A DNA stretch of 64,000 nucleotides from Gemmatimonadaceae bacterium (GTDB lineage Bacteria > Gemmatimonadota > Gemmatimonadetes > Gemmatimonadales > Gemmatimonadaceae), in NCBI GenBank assembly GCA_016720905.1, contig JADKJT010000008.1, forward strand, positions 175,325 through 239,324. Direction: 5' to 3'. The notes under the pieces were generated by a model, which did not search any database, had not been told where the DNA came from, and saw only the letters and a program-made list of their open reading frames with translations. Shown in pieces: positions 19,262-28,361 of the stretch. The position numbers and the translations under genes were made by a program. Positions within the stretch are counted from its first letter, which is position 1. Each line of letters begins with the position of its first letter.

Positions 19262-19657
19262 ATGATCCGAAATGTACTTTTGGTGCTGACCGTGGCCCTC
19301 TCGGCGTGCCTCTCGACCAACGCCACGATTCTGAATCCATCCGCGGTGAAGCACCCGCCACTCTCGGCCGATCAGGTACGCATCTACCGCACCGCTGCGC
19401 AGGTTACCGGGAAGTACGAGGAGATCGCGCTGCTCAACTCGACCGCTGAATCGAGCTGGACCAACGAGCGCGAGATGATGGAATCGATGCGCCAGAAGGC
19501 GGCCAAGCTTGGCGCAAATGGCGTCATTCTGGATGCGATCGATGAGCCTGGAGCGGCTGCCAAGGTTGCGGCTGCCGTGTTTGGAACCACTACTCAGCGG
19601 AAGGGTCGGGCGATCGCGATTTTCGTCTTCCCGGATTCCACCACGAAAACGCCATAG
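19262..19657 (+). CDS. Small lipoprotein of unknown function
   Basis: 131 residues. The ATG at 19262 is preceded by a strong AGGAGG (19251 onward). The N-terminus MIRNVLLVLTVALSAC carries a lipobox with Cys16, so it is a lipoprotein. The mature part has an alpha/beta pattern (GKYEEIALLNSTAE, MRQKAAKLGANGVILDAI) that resembles small exported domains of the YdgH/RcsF-like or DUF4156 kind, where a Lys-Leu-Gly-Ala-Asn-Gly turn precedes a strand; this match is weak. No partner is evident. Confidence 0.75.
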   Translation: MIRNVLLVLTVALSACLSTNATILNPSAVKHPPLSADQVRIYRTAAQVTGKYEEIALLNSTAESSWTNEREMMESMRQKAAKLGANGVILDAIDEPGAAAKVAAAVFGTTTQRKGRAIAIFVFPDSTTKTP

Positions 19658-19674
19658 CGACTGCACGGCGAGCA

Positions 19675-21708
19675 CTACTGCGCGATCCCCATCAGGTATT
19701 TCCCGTACCACGCCAGATACCGATCATACCGATCGCGCACAAAGCTCGGTCGCGTGATCCCGTGAAACTGCCCGGGATAGACCACCATCTGCGACGGCAC
19801 ACCAAGCGACGTGAGCGCCTGATACATCTGCTCACCGCCGGCAATCGGCACGTTGAAGTCCTTCTCCCCACCCAGGAACAACGTGGGCGTCGTGATGCGA
19901 TCGGCGTGCCAGAAAGGATATGACACCTTCTCCCAGAGCTTGGGGTTCTTCCACGGCGCCCCGAGCTCGTTTTCGTACTGATAGATGTACTGGTCGGAGC
20001 CGTACATCGTTGTTTGCAGTGCACTGCCGGCCCCGCTCGTGGCCGACTTGAATCGGGTGGTCGTGGCGATCGTATAGTCAGTAAGAATGCCACCGTAGCT
20101 CCACCCGCCGATGCCCATGCGCGTGGTGTCCACGATGCCCATGCCGATGACATGGTCCACGCCCGCCATCAGATCCTGCACCTCCTTGTTTCCCCAGTCG
20201 GCGAAAATCGCCTTCTTCCACGCCTGACCCTTCCCGCTGCTGCCGCGATAGTTCACCGCCAGCACCAGGTAGCCGTTCGCGGCGAACAATTCGCGCTCGA
20301 AGGCAAAGCTGTGCTGGTCCTGCCCGTTCGGCCCGCCGTGAATGCGCAGCAACAACGGGTACTTCTTTCCGGCCTGGAAGTCCGCCGGCTTCACCAGCAA
20401 CGCACCGACCGTGAGTCCGTCCTTGTTCTTGAAGGACACATCGTCCGTCATGCCCACACGCAACGCCGCGAAGATCGAGTCGTTCACGTGCGTCAGCGCG
20501 CGCAGGGTCCCGTTCTCGAACGCGTGAACCTCGGGTGTTCGAACGGCCGTGCCGGTGTTGAGTACGAGCCGCCCATTGGGCGAAACGTCGTACGCGGAGA
20601 CCACGCGCCGTCCCGGCACAAGACGCGTGACCGCCCCGCCGGATGCCGGCACAGCGGCCAGGTGGACGGCGCGATCGTCTCCCAGCAGGAAGCGGAGTGT
20701 CGAACCATCGGTACTCCAGGTGAGCGCGCTCACGTCACGATCCAGCGAGGGCGCCACGTATCGCGCCGCACCACCGGCACTGGGAATAACCGCAATCTGA
20801 TTCTGCGTGTACGCCGACAGCTGCGGCTCGCTCCCCTGCAGATACGCAATGGACTTTCCGTCGGGGCTCCACACCGGACCCGCATCAGGTCCGTTCCACG
20901 TGGTGAGCTTGCGCGGCGTCGCGCCGACGGTGGCGTCGATCACGTAGATGTCGCTGTTATTCGCGCGATCGGGATCGGCCTCGCCCCGTTCCGTGACAAA
21001 GGCCAACTGCCGGCCGTCGGGGGACCAGCGCACCGACGCGTCATCGACATCGCCGGTGGTGAGTTGCACCGATTTCTTCGTGGCAACGTCAACGATCCAA
21101 ATGTGATCGCGCAGGCGATCAAGGTAGCCCACGATGTCGCGCTTGAAGCCGTACCGGTCCAACACGATCGGTTTGGGGTTCTTCGACTTGAGCGAGTCGG
21201 GCTTTGCCTCCTCGGGGTCGGGATCGTGCGACACCACGGCAATGCGTGTTCCGTCTGGTGACCACTCGTATTCGTTCACGCCCCCCTTCAGGTCGGTGAG
21301 ACGAACCGCTTCCCCTCCAGCGCGGTCGAGCAGCCAGATCTGCCCGCCTTTCGAGTCGTAGCGGCCCGACACGAAGGACAGGTAGCGATTGTCCGGGCTG
21401 AATCGCGGATTGCTTTCCGATTCCGGCGACGCGGTCATGCGAAGCGTGCGGCTGCCATCCCAGCTCACCATCCAGACGTCGCTGTCGCTCTTGTCCTTCG
21501 CGGAGTCGGTGGTGGTGACTGTATAGGCAATCCATGCGCCGTCCGGCGAAATGCGCCCCGTACCCACGTCGCGTAGACGGTAGATATCGGTAGAACGAAG
21601 GCCGCGAGGCACTTGCGACCCGGCACCATGAGGCGTGGTCAGCAAGAGCGCTATCGACGCTGCCAGCGCACGCGATGCCGATGGATGGGAGCGGAAAAGA
21701 CGGGCCAT
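19675..21708 (-). CDS. S9-family prolyl oligopeptidase / acylaminoacyl-peptidase, exported
   Basis: 677 residues from the ATG at 21708, chosen because it opens a signal peptide (ALAASIALLLTTPHGAGSQ); in-frame codons continue upstream to 21771. A beta-propeller with TolB-like repeats (SPDGTRIAVVSHD, SPDGRQLAFVTERG) fills the first ~400 residues. The alpha/beta hydrolase domain has the nucleophile Ser537 in GGWSYGG, Asp617 in GGEKDFNVP and His649 in GQFHGITRP. It probably trims peptides in the periplasm. No operon partner. Confidence 0.9.
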   Translation of the reverse strand: MARLFRSHPSASRALAASIALLLTTPHGAGSQVPRGLRSTDIYRLRDVGTGRISPDGAWIAYTVTTTDSAKDKSDSDVWMVSWDGSRTLRMTASPESESNPRFSPDNRYLSFVSGRYDSKGGQIWLLDRAGGEAVRLTDLKGGVNEYEWSPDGTRIAVVSHDPDPEEAKPDSLKSKNPKPIVLDRYGFKRDIVGYLDRLRDHIWIVDVATKKSVQLTTGDVDDASVRWSPDGRQLAFVTERGEADPDRANNSDIYVIDATVGATPRKLTTWNGPDAGPVWSPDGKSIAYLQGSEPQLSAYTQNQIAVIPSAGGAARYVAPSLDRDVSALTWSTDGSTLRFLLGDDRAVHLAAVPASGGAVTRLVPGRRVVSAYDVSPNGRLVLNTGTAVRTPEVHAFENGTLRALTHVNDSIFAALRVGMTDDVSFKNKDGLTVGALLVKPADFQAGKKYPLLLRIHGGPNGQDQHSFAFERELFAANGYLVLAVNYRGSSGKGQAWKKAIFADWGNKEVQDLMAGVDHVIGMGIVDTTRMGIGGWSYGGILTDYTIATTTRFKSATSGAGSALQTTMYGSDQYIYQYENELGAPWKNPKLWEKVSYPFWHADRITTPTLFLGGEKDFNVPIAGGEQMYQALTSLGVPSQMVVYPGQFHGITRPSFVRDRYDRYLAWYGKYLMGIAQ

Positions 21709-21877
21709 GAGCGGAACGGGACGTGAGGAGCAATTCGCGAGGATCGCGTATCGTAGCACGTTTGGCGTCAAATCGCTGCGCGTTGTAGCGCGCCCAGCAG
21801 ATCACCCTTTCTGCTCGTAGTATTAGCCGTCGGGTCGCCCCGCCGACTTCCATGCTTCCACCCGTGAGGACACCATC

Positions 21878-22837
21878 ATGATCAACCGTCGGGAGTTTAT
21901 TGGCATCACCACCGGCGTGGGCGCGACACTGGGACTGACCCCGCAGCTGTTGCGCGCGCTCGCCCAGGGACCGTTGATCCAGCGCGCCATCCCGTCGTCC
22001 GGCGAGAAGATCCCCGTCATCGGGCTCGGCAGTTCGGCCACTTTCTCGCAAGTGGCACGTGCCGAGGACGTGAGCGCACTGCGCGCCGTCTTTCAGGCCA
22101 TGTCCGAGCGCGGGGCCCGCGTCTTCGATACGGCACCCGGATACGGTGCCTCCGAGCAGGTCGCCGGCAAGCTGGTGAATGAACTCGGCATTGCCGACAA
22201 GATGTTCTGGGCCACGAAGGTCAACGTGGCCGGCCGGGGCGGCACGGCCGCCGACCCGGCCGCGGCGCGTGCGCAGATTGACCGGTCGCTGGCGATCTTC
22301 AATCAGCCGAAAATCGATCTGCTGCAGGTGCACAACATGGGTGATCCCGCCACGCAACTTGGCATTGTGCGCGAGTACAAGAAGGCCGGCAAGGTGCGCT
22401 ACGTGGGCATCACCACCACGTTCCCCAATCAGTACGCGCAGCTCATCGACGTCATGAAGAGTGAGCCACTCGACTTCATCGGCGTCGACTACGCGGCCGA
22501 CAATCGCGACGTGGAAGACCTCATCCTGCCGCTGGCGCTGGAAAAGAAGATCGCCGTCCTGGCCTACGCACCATTCGGCCGCACCAGCCTGTTCCGTCGT
22601 GCCGCCGGCAAGGAACTCCCGGCGTTCGCCAAGGACTTCGACGCCGCCACCTGGGCGCAGTTCTTCCTCAAATTCACGTTGTCACACCCGGCGATTACCG
22701 CCGTGACACCGGCAACCAGCCAGGCGAAGAACATGATTGACAACATCGGCGGCGGGATCGGACGGATCCCTAACGACGCGCAACGCAAGCAGATCATTGA
22801 ATTCGTGGATGCGTTGCCGCCCGCACCCGGCCGCTGA
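21878..22837 (+). CDS. Exported aldo/keto reductase
   Basis: 319 residues. The N-terminus MINRREFIGITTGVGA is a Tat-type signal. The aldo/keto reductase tetrad is readable: Asp84 and Tyr89 in DTAPGYGASE, Lys114 in WATKVN and His152 in LLQVHNMGD. The barrel length fits the family. Tat export lets it leave the cytoplasm with bound NADP(H), as in other RREFIG-type members. Substrate unknown. It ends 2 bases before the following transporter gene, so the two are likely co-transcribed. Confidence 0.85.
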   Translation: MINRREFIGITTGVGATLGLTPQLLRALAQGPLIQRAIPSSGEKIPVIGLGSSATFSQVARAEDVSALRAVFQAMSERGARVFDTAPGYGASEQVAGKLVNELGIADKMFWATKVNVAGRGGTAADPAAARAQIDRSLAIFNQPKIDLLQVHNMGDPATQLGIVREYKKAGKVRYVGITTTFPNQYAQLIDVMKSEPLDFIGVDYAADNRDVEDLILPLALEKKIAVLAYAPFGRTSLFRRAAGKELPAFAKDFDAATWAQFFLKFTLSHPAITAVTPATSQAKNMIDNIGGGIGRIPNDAQRKQIIEFVDALPPAPGR

Positions 22838-22839
22838 AA

Positions 22840-24186
22840 ATGACCGCGGATTCGGGATTCCTGGCTCGGCTGCGCACCAGCGTTGGCGCGCGCCCTGGCG
22901 AAGGCGCCGTGCTGGTGTGGGCCACCGCCTACTACTTCCTGGTGTTGTGCGCGTACTACGTCATTCGTCCAATTCGTGATGATATCGGCGCGTCCAGCGG
23001 CGCCGAGAAGCTGGCCTGGTTGTTCACTGGCACCATGCTGGGCATGCTGCTGGTGCATCCCCTCTACTCGAAGCTGGTGTCGACGCTGCGCCGACGGCAA
23101 TTCATCGGATGGACCTATCGATTCTTCATCCTGAATCTGATCGCCTTCTACCTGGTGTTCCGGGCCGTCGACGCGTCTCAGGCGGTATGGGTCGGCCGCG
23201 TATTCTTTATCTGGACCAGCATTTTCAATCTGTTCGTGGTGTCGGTGTTTTGGTCGCTTATCACCGACGTATTCCGTCCGGGGCAGGGCAAGCGGCTGTT
23301 CGGTGTCGTCGCCGTGGGTGGCACGGTGGGTGCCATGCTGGGTGCCACCATTACGACGGCGCTGGTCGGTGTGCTTGGTCCGCTCAATCTCATGCTGGTG
23401 TCGGCGCTCATCCTCGAGCTGGCCGTGCGCGCCTCGCGTGTGCTGGACCACGCCGAGTCGGGAATGCGGACCGTTGAAGCGCACGAGGCCTCGTCACCCC
23501 GTGTTCTGACACCCACTGAAGCGAGGATTGCGTCGGCGGGCGACGCGTCGCACGAGGTGATTGGCGGCGGCATGCTGGACGGGATCAGGCACATCGTGTC
23601 GTCGCCCTACCTGCTGGGCATTGCCTCACTGATCCTGTTCTACACGATCTCGTCCACGTTCCTGTACTTCCAGCAGGTGGACGTCGTGGCCCGCGTGTTT
23701 GGCGACGACCGGGCGGCCCGCACGCAGGTGTTCGGCACGATGGACATCGCCGTGAACGCGCTGACGCTGCTGGCCCAGCTCTTCCTCACCGGCCGCTTCA
23801 TCAAGTGGCTGGGGGTGGGCGCCGCGCTGGCGTTCCTGCCGATCGTCACCATGATCGGCTTTGGCATCATGGGATTCGCCCCGGTGCTGATGGTGCTGGT
23901 GGTGTTCCAGACCATTCGTCGCGCCGGCAACTTTGCGATTCAGCGGCCCGGACGCGAAGCCCTGTTCACGGTGCTTGATCGCACGGACAAGTACAAAGCC
24001 AAGAACTTCAGCGACACCTTTGTCTATCGACTGGGCGACCAGGTGGGTGCGTGGTCGTACGCAGGGATGGCGGTGTTCGGACTGGGACTATCAGGGCTGG
24101 CGTTCACCATGGTGCCGTTCTCGGCCGCGTGGCTGCTGCTCACTGTGTGGTTGGGTCGGCAATACGCGCGCCGCGAGACGCATTGA
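22840..24186 (+). CDS. MFS-like / NTP:NDP-exchange-family membrane transporter
   Basis: 448 residues with about 12 predicted membrane helices. The early motif YYVIRPIRDDIGA and the GKRLFGVVAVGGTVGAMLGA loop are typical of the bacterial relatives of the Tlc ATP/ADP translocase, often annotated as MFS transporters. Free-living bacteria carry such proteins without known nucleotide-exchange need, so the substrate is open. A cytoplasmic loop of about 60 residues (residues 200-250) splits the protein into two halves. Confidence 0.75.
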   Translation: MTADSGFLARLRTSVGARPGEGAVLVWATAYYFLVLCAYYVIRPIRDDIGASSGAEKLAWLFTGTMLGMLLVHPLYSKLVSTLRRRQFIGWTYRFFILNLIAFYLVFRAVDASQAVWVGRVFFIWTSIFNLFVVSVFWSLITDVFRPGQGKRLFGVVAVGGTVGAMLGATITTALVGVLGPLNLMLVSALILELAVRASRVLDHAESGMRTVEAHEASSPRVLTPTEARIASAGDASHEVIGGGMLDGIRHIVSSPYLLGIASLILFYTISSTFLYFQQVDVVARVFGDDRAARTQVFGTMDIAVNALTLLAQLFLTGRFIKWLGVGAALAFLPIVTMIGFGIMGFAPVLMVLVVFQTIRRAGNFAIQRPGREALFTVLDRTDKYKAKNFSDTFVYRLGDQVGAWSYAGMAVFGLGLSGLAFTMVPFSAAWLLLTVWLGRQYARRETH

Positions 24187-24197
24187 CGCGTCGCGCG

Positions 24198-24214
24198 GAC
24201 GCCTCAGGCGCGTC
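24198..24214. terminator. Candidate bidirectional terminator hairpin
   Basis: GACGCC-TCA-GGCGCGTC forms an imperfect GC-rich hairpin followed by GTTT, in the 30-base gap between two convergent genes. Position supports termination for both; the short T run makes the call tentative. Confidence 0.35.
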
Positions 24215-24216
24215 GT

Positions 24217-24678
24217 TTACGGGTGCTTCTTCGGCAGGGCCGGCGCCTTGTCGGGCCCGCCGTGCGCTTTCACGAGTCCCGTATCGAGCAGGTCACCGCC
24301 GCCGCTGCGCTTCGCCACCGCACGCGTCGCGCTGTCGGCCAATGCCGTGTTTCCGGTAGCCTGACCCACCATGTAGATGCCATACCATGGCGCCGCATGA
24401 TCGGGGACATCCTTCGCGGCGGCCTCGTAGAAGCGCATGGCTTGATCGTACTGTTTGAGACGGAAGGCGATGTTGCCACTGTCCAGACGTGCGGCCGCGC
24501 TGGCTGTCAGGCCGGGCGGCAGTTGATTGGTTGCACCCGGAACAAATGCGCCACCGTCGGCTGCACCGAGCGGTGTTTTCGGTACGTCGGGGGCACTGCA
24601 GGCCACCGCCAACAGGGTGACCGGTGCCAACAGACCTCGCGACAAGCGGCGAACCGAGATCCCATATATTCGACTCAC
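24217..24678 (-). CDS. Small TPR-like lipoprotein
   Basis: 153 residues from a GTG at 24678, chosen because GGAG lies 5 bases upstream; the open frame extends to 24726 without a better site. Signal peptide with lipobox LLAVAC. The mature region has one clear tetratricopeptide-like pair (GNIAFRLKQYDQAMRFYEAA, then DHAAPWYGIYMVGQATGN), so it is probably a scaffold lipoprotein. It lies downstream of the cytochrome operon on the same strand, after a 120-base gap; a link to it is not shown. Confidence 0.75.
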   Translation of the reverse strand: MSRIYGISVRRLSRGLLAPVTLLAVACSAPDVPKTPLGAADGGAFVPGATNQLPPGLTASAAARLDSGNIAFRLKQYDQAMRFYEAAAKDVPDHAAPWYGIYMVGQATGNTALADSATRAVAKRSGGGDLLDTGLVKAHGGPDKAPALPKKHP

Positions 24679-24798
24679 AAGTGCTCCGTGTCGTGATGGA
24701 TTGACGCGTACTTCAAGTGGCTCCAAGATGTTCTGACACTATCGCTGAGCGGTGAGCCTGCCTTTCCGATTGTCGCAGGAGGTTGCTGCGACAGCACC

Positions 24799-26580
24799 CT
24801 AGAACCGCCAGCTCAGCGAAACATACTGCTGCAGGAGCCGATCCACCGCGCCAATCTCGCGATACGTCGAGACCATCACGTACCACTGCCGGCCGATTCC
24901 GGCATCCGCATCGAAGCCCACCCACGTGGTGCGCGCCGGTACCATACCATCGGTCGCGCGCTGGTCGTCACGTCGGCCGGCTGTCGCTTCGAGGCGAATG
25001 CGGCCGAACGGATTGGCCTCCACTGATGCCGAGGTCAGCGTACCCGTCACCGTGGGTCCCGTGTATTTCGTGGCCCGGGCTCGCATGCCGAGTCCGAGCG
25101 GCGTCAGGCGTGTGACCGACAGCATCGCGGTGTTTGACTGGCTGCGTCCTACCGTCTCGCCGTTGCTCGTGCGCATGTCCGCGCTCGCGTAAACGTGCGG
25201 CACTGACATCGATACGCCGCCCCAGTATCCCTTGCGCAACGCATCGTCGAACGCGATGTCCGGCGTGAGAAAGTCCCGGTACAGTCGCACGCTGCGCCGA
25301 CTGTCATAGCCACCGTTCACCGACAGCGACCGGTTGAGCGCTACGCGCAACGTCGCGAAGGTCGAAGTCGGGGTGATGCCCTTCCCCGCTTCGGCGTCGC
25401 GTTTCCAGCCACGATTGACATCGATTTCCTGCGTGGCATACAGCGACAGTACGGGACTCACATAGATCGTTGATAGCAGCGCGAACTCGCGATTCACACC
25501 ATCGGTGGTGTACGACCCCACGCCCCCCACGGTCGTCTGGAACATCGAGCCGGTGCCCGGCGCATTGTGCCACTGCAGCCAGGCCCCTGCCTCCTTGATC
25601 GCCCCCGACGGGTGGAAGTTGAGGTAGTCGGGCTGTGTGCCGCCCAAGGCCCCCACACGCCAGTGTTTGCGGTCAATATCGAGGGTCAGACCATCGAAGA
25701 ACCCCAGCGGAGACAACACATTGGAAAGCTGTCGTCCCATGGTCACCCGAGCGGGGAACGTGCCGCCGCCCTGAAACTCGACCAGCGATTGATAGACACG
25801 CGTGCTGCCGTCGATTCGTCCGCTGCCGGTGGTTTGCCGGTGGGCACGGGCGTCAACCAGAATCCCCAGCGGTGAACCATCCATGCGATGTCCTTCCAGT
25901 CGCAAGTCGACGGCCGGCTGCGTGAGTCGCCCACTCGATCCCGTGCCTGTCTGCAACGACATATAGCGCAGGCCCAGACGGCCCTGCAGCGCGCGTGGTC
26001 CCTTCTTTCGCGTATCCCCCAGACGCGGCGTATCGCGCTTCGCGCTGTCGCGGCTCACGGTGGTGCTGGACGCCACGACCACGGGATCGACCGCCGGAAT
26101 AAATCGCGCACTGTCCCCGATCACCACGCCGGTGCCGCGGGTGATGCGCGACGCGGCACTGGACGACGACACGAACTGCACTTCGAGCACGGCGATGACC
26201 GAATCGCGCCGCATGATATCCACCACGCTCCGTTCGCGCAGTCCGGCCATGCTGCCAGCATCGATGTAGATCAGTTCGCCGCTCAGGTACGTAACCCGTG
26301 CCCACCGGAATCGCGGGTCGGCCGCGGGTTTGACTGCCGCGCCGCTCGTCGGTGCAGCAGCGGTGGTTGGTACGACGATTTTCTTCGCGGTGGCGCTATC
26401 GCGCGCGGCCGACGGCGTCACCTTGCGCACCGGTGTTGTGGCCGGTCGCTTGGGAAGTGGCGCACGAGCGGCGCCCGACTGCTGTGCCGCGAGCGGACTG
26501 GCCACCAGCAGCCCGCCCACGCACAACGCCGCCGCGACGGCGATTCTCAACTCGAGCCTCGTGGATGACACGCGTAACAT
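24799..26580 (-). CDS. Outer-membrane beta-barrel protein at the end of the multiheme operon
   Basis: 593 residues with a Sec signal peptide (ending near SPLAAQ). Residues 90-160 form a small SH3-like domain (RVTYLSGELIYIDAGSMAGL). From about residue 200 to the end the sequence alternates polar and apolar residues in amphipathic strands and finishes in SLSWRF, the aromatic C-terminal signature recognised by the barrel assembly machinery. It overlaps the end of the giant cytochrome gene by 34 bases and so belongs to that transcript. By analogy with porin-cytochrome conduits it may sheathe or dock the cytochromes in the outer membrane; that is inference. Confidence 0.75.
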   Translation of the reverse strand: MLRVSSTRLELRIAVAAALCVGGLLVASPLAAQQSGAARAPLPKRPATTPVRKVTPSAARDSATAKKIVVPTTAAAPTSGAAVKPAADPRFRWARVTYLSGELIYIDAGSMAGLRERSVVDIMRRDSVIAVLEVQFVSSSSAASRITRGTGVVIGDSARFIPAVDPVVVASSTTVSRDSAKRDTPRLGDTRKKGPRALQGRLGLRYMSLQTGTGSSGRLTQPAVDLRLEGHRMDGSPLGILVDARAHRQTTGSGRIDGSTRVYQSLVEFQGGGTFPARVTMGRQLSNVLSPLGFFDGLTLDIDRKHWRVGALGGTQPDYLNFHPSGAIKEAGAWLQWHNAPGTGSMFQTTVGGVGSYTTDGVNREFALLSTIYVSPVLSLYATQEIDVNRGWKRDAEAGKGITPTSTFATLRVALNRSLSVNGGYDSRRSVRLYRDFLTPDIAFDDALRKGYWGGVSMSVPHVYASADMRTSNGETVGRSQSNTAMLSVTRLTPLGLGMRARATKYTGPTVTGTLTSASVEANPFGRIRLEATAGRRDDQRATDGMVPARTTWVGFDADAGIGRQWYVMVSTYREIGAVDRLLQQYVSLSWRF

Positions 26581-27838
26581 GCGGTGCTCTCGTAGCGGTA
26601 CCCGCTGCGACCACGGTGCTTGCTGTCCATCGTGGTCTGGGCGTGCTCATGACATGTCAGACAGGTGAACTCCTTGTAGTTCGACGTGTTCGCGTGGCAT
26701 TGCGTACAGGTTGTCCATTTGGCGCGGTGCTTGCCCGAGTAGATCGGGAACCACGGTCCGTCGTGGTTGAACGTGGCACCGGTCCATTGCGACGTCGTAT
26801 GGCAACTCTCACACGTTGTCGGGAAGCCCGCCGTGCGATGGTTGGGATTGGTGGTCGCGTTGAACTCTGGCGTGTGACAGGCACTGCACACCTTGGGCTT
26901 GCCGCGGTAGACGCCGTCGGAGTGACAGGCCAGACAGGTGGCCGGCAGGTGGCGACCCGTGAGCGGGAACGTCGTGGTGCTGTGACTCCAGGACGACGGG
27001 GTCCACGCGGTGACATTGTGGCAACTGGTGCACGTGGTGGAGTACCCCAACGCTGTGTGATTCGGCCGCGACGAAGAGGTGAACGCGTTCTGGTGGCATC
27101 CCACGCAGGTGGTGGTCTTGCCACGGAACACGCCGTCGCCGTGGCAACCCTGACAGGTCACGGTGCGATGCGCTCCGGCCAGCGGGAACGCGGTGGTGGC
27201 ATGATCGAATGATGCGGGCGTCCACGCGGTAGCCGAGTGACACGTTTCGCACGTGTTGGGAAATCCCGACGTACGGTGATTGGGTCGCGTGCTGGCATCG
27301 AACTTCGCCTGATGGCAGCTGGCGCAGGTCATCGACTTGCCGCGATACACCCCGTCACCATGACATCCCAGACAGCTCACCGCACGATGCGCCCCGACCA
27401 AGGGGAATCGCGTGACGGCATGATCATACGTCGCGGGCGTCCATGCCGTCGCGGAATGGCAACTCTCGCACGTTGTGGCGATCCCCGACGCCCGGTGATT
27501 GGGTCGCGTGCTGGCATCGAACTTGGCCTGGTGACAGCTCACGCACGTCATCGGCTTGCCCTTGTACACGCCGTCGCCATGACAGGCGAGGCACGTGGCC
27601 GAACGGTGCGCGCCGACCAGCGGGAATCGCGTCAGCGCGTGATCGAATCCGGCCGGTTTCCAGGCCGTCACCGTGTGGCACGTTTCACAGGTGGTGCTAT
27701 AGCCGGCCGTGCGATGATTCGGCTGTGTGGTGGCGTCGAACTTCGCTTGATGGCAGCTCACACAGGTCGTCGGCTTGCCGCGATAGACGCCATCGCTGTG
27801 GCAGCTGGCACAGCTGACCGCGCGATGCGCGCCGCCAG
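26547..27838 (-). pseudogene. 3' part of the giant multiheme cytochrome c (frameshifted; 18 CXXCH)
   Basis: This segment continues the reading of the 27758-30697 gene after a one-base loss near 27832-27834. Read from the frameshift it carries 18 CXXCH heme sites in the same ~73-residue repeat (three sites each; for example GAHRSATCLACH, GKPMTCVSCH, TTCESCH) and ends with FTCLTCH, TACYACH and PRGSS. The open frame itself runs upstream to 28118, but that extension is the wrong frame of the repeats. Restoring one base gives a single 1383-residue protein with 55 heme motifs (4151 + 1 bases = 1384 codons). Whether the lesion is real or a sequencing error in near-identical repeats is undecided. Confidence 0.8.
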
Positions 27839-28361
27839 CGGGAAACGCGTGACCGCGTGATCGTACGTGGCCGGCGTCCAGGCCGTTGCCGTGTGGCAGC
27901 TCTCGCAGGTGGTGGCAATGCCCGACGCCCGGTGATTGGGTCGCGTGCTGGCATCGAACTTGGCCTGGTGACAGCTCACGCACGTCATCGGCTTGCCCTT
28001 GTACACGCCGTCGCCATGACAGGCGAGGCACGTGGCCGAACGGTGCGCGCCGACCAGCGGGAATCGCGTCAGCGCGTGATCGAATCCGGCCGGTTTCCAG
28101 GCCGTCACCGTGTGGCACGTTTCACAGGCGGTGCCATAGCCGGCCGTGCGATGATTCGGCTGTGTGGTGGCGTCGAACTTCGTTTGATGGCAGCTCACAC
28201 AGGTCGTCGGCTTGCCGCGATAGACGCCATCGCTGTGGCAGCTGGCACAGCTGACCGCGCGATGCGCGCCCGCCAGCGGGAAACGCGTGACCGCGTGATC
28301 GTACGTGGCCGGCGTCCAGGCCGTTGCCGTGTGGCAGCTCTCGCAGGTGGTGGCAATGCCC
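27487..28361. repeat. Near-identical 438-bp tandem duplication inside the cytochrome gene
   Basis: Two adjacent units, 27487-27923 (437 bp) and 27924-28361 (438 bp), differ at only a few positions; a third copy starts at 28362 but diverges after about 55 bases. 438 bp equals 146 codons, two 73-residue repeats with six heme sites. The missing base in the first unit (GCGCGCCGCC near 27830 against GCGCGCCCGCC near 28266) is what shifts the frame. Confidence 0.9.
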
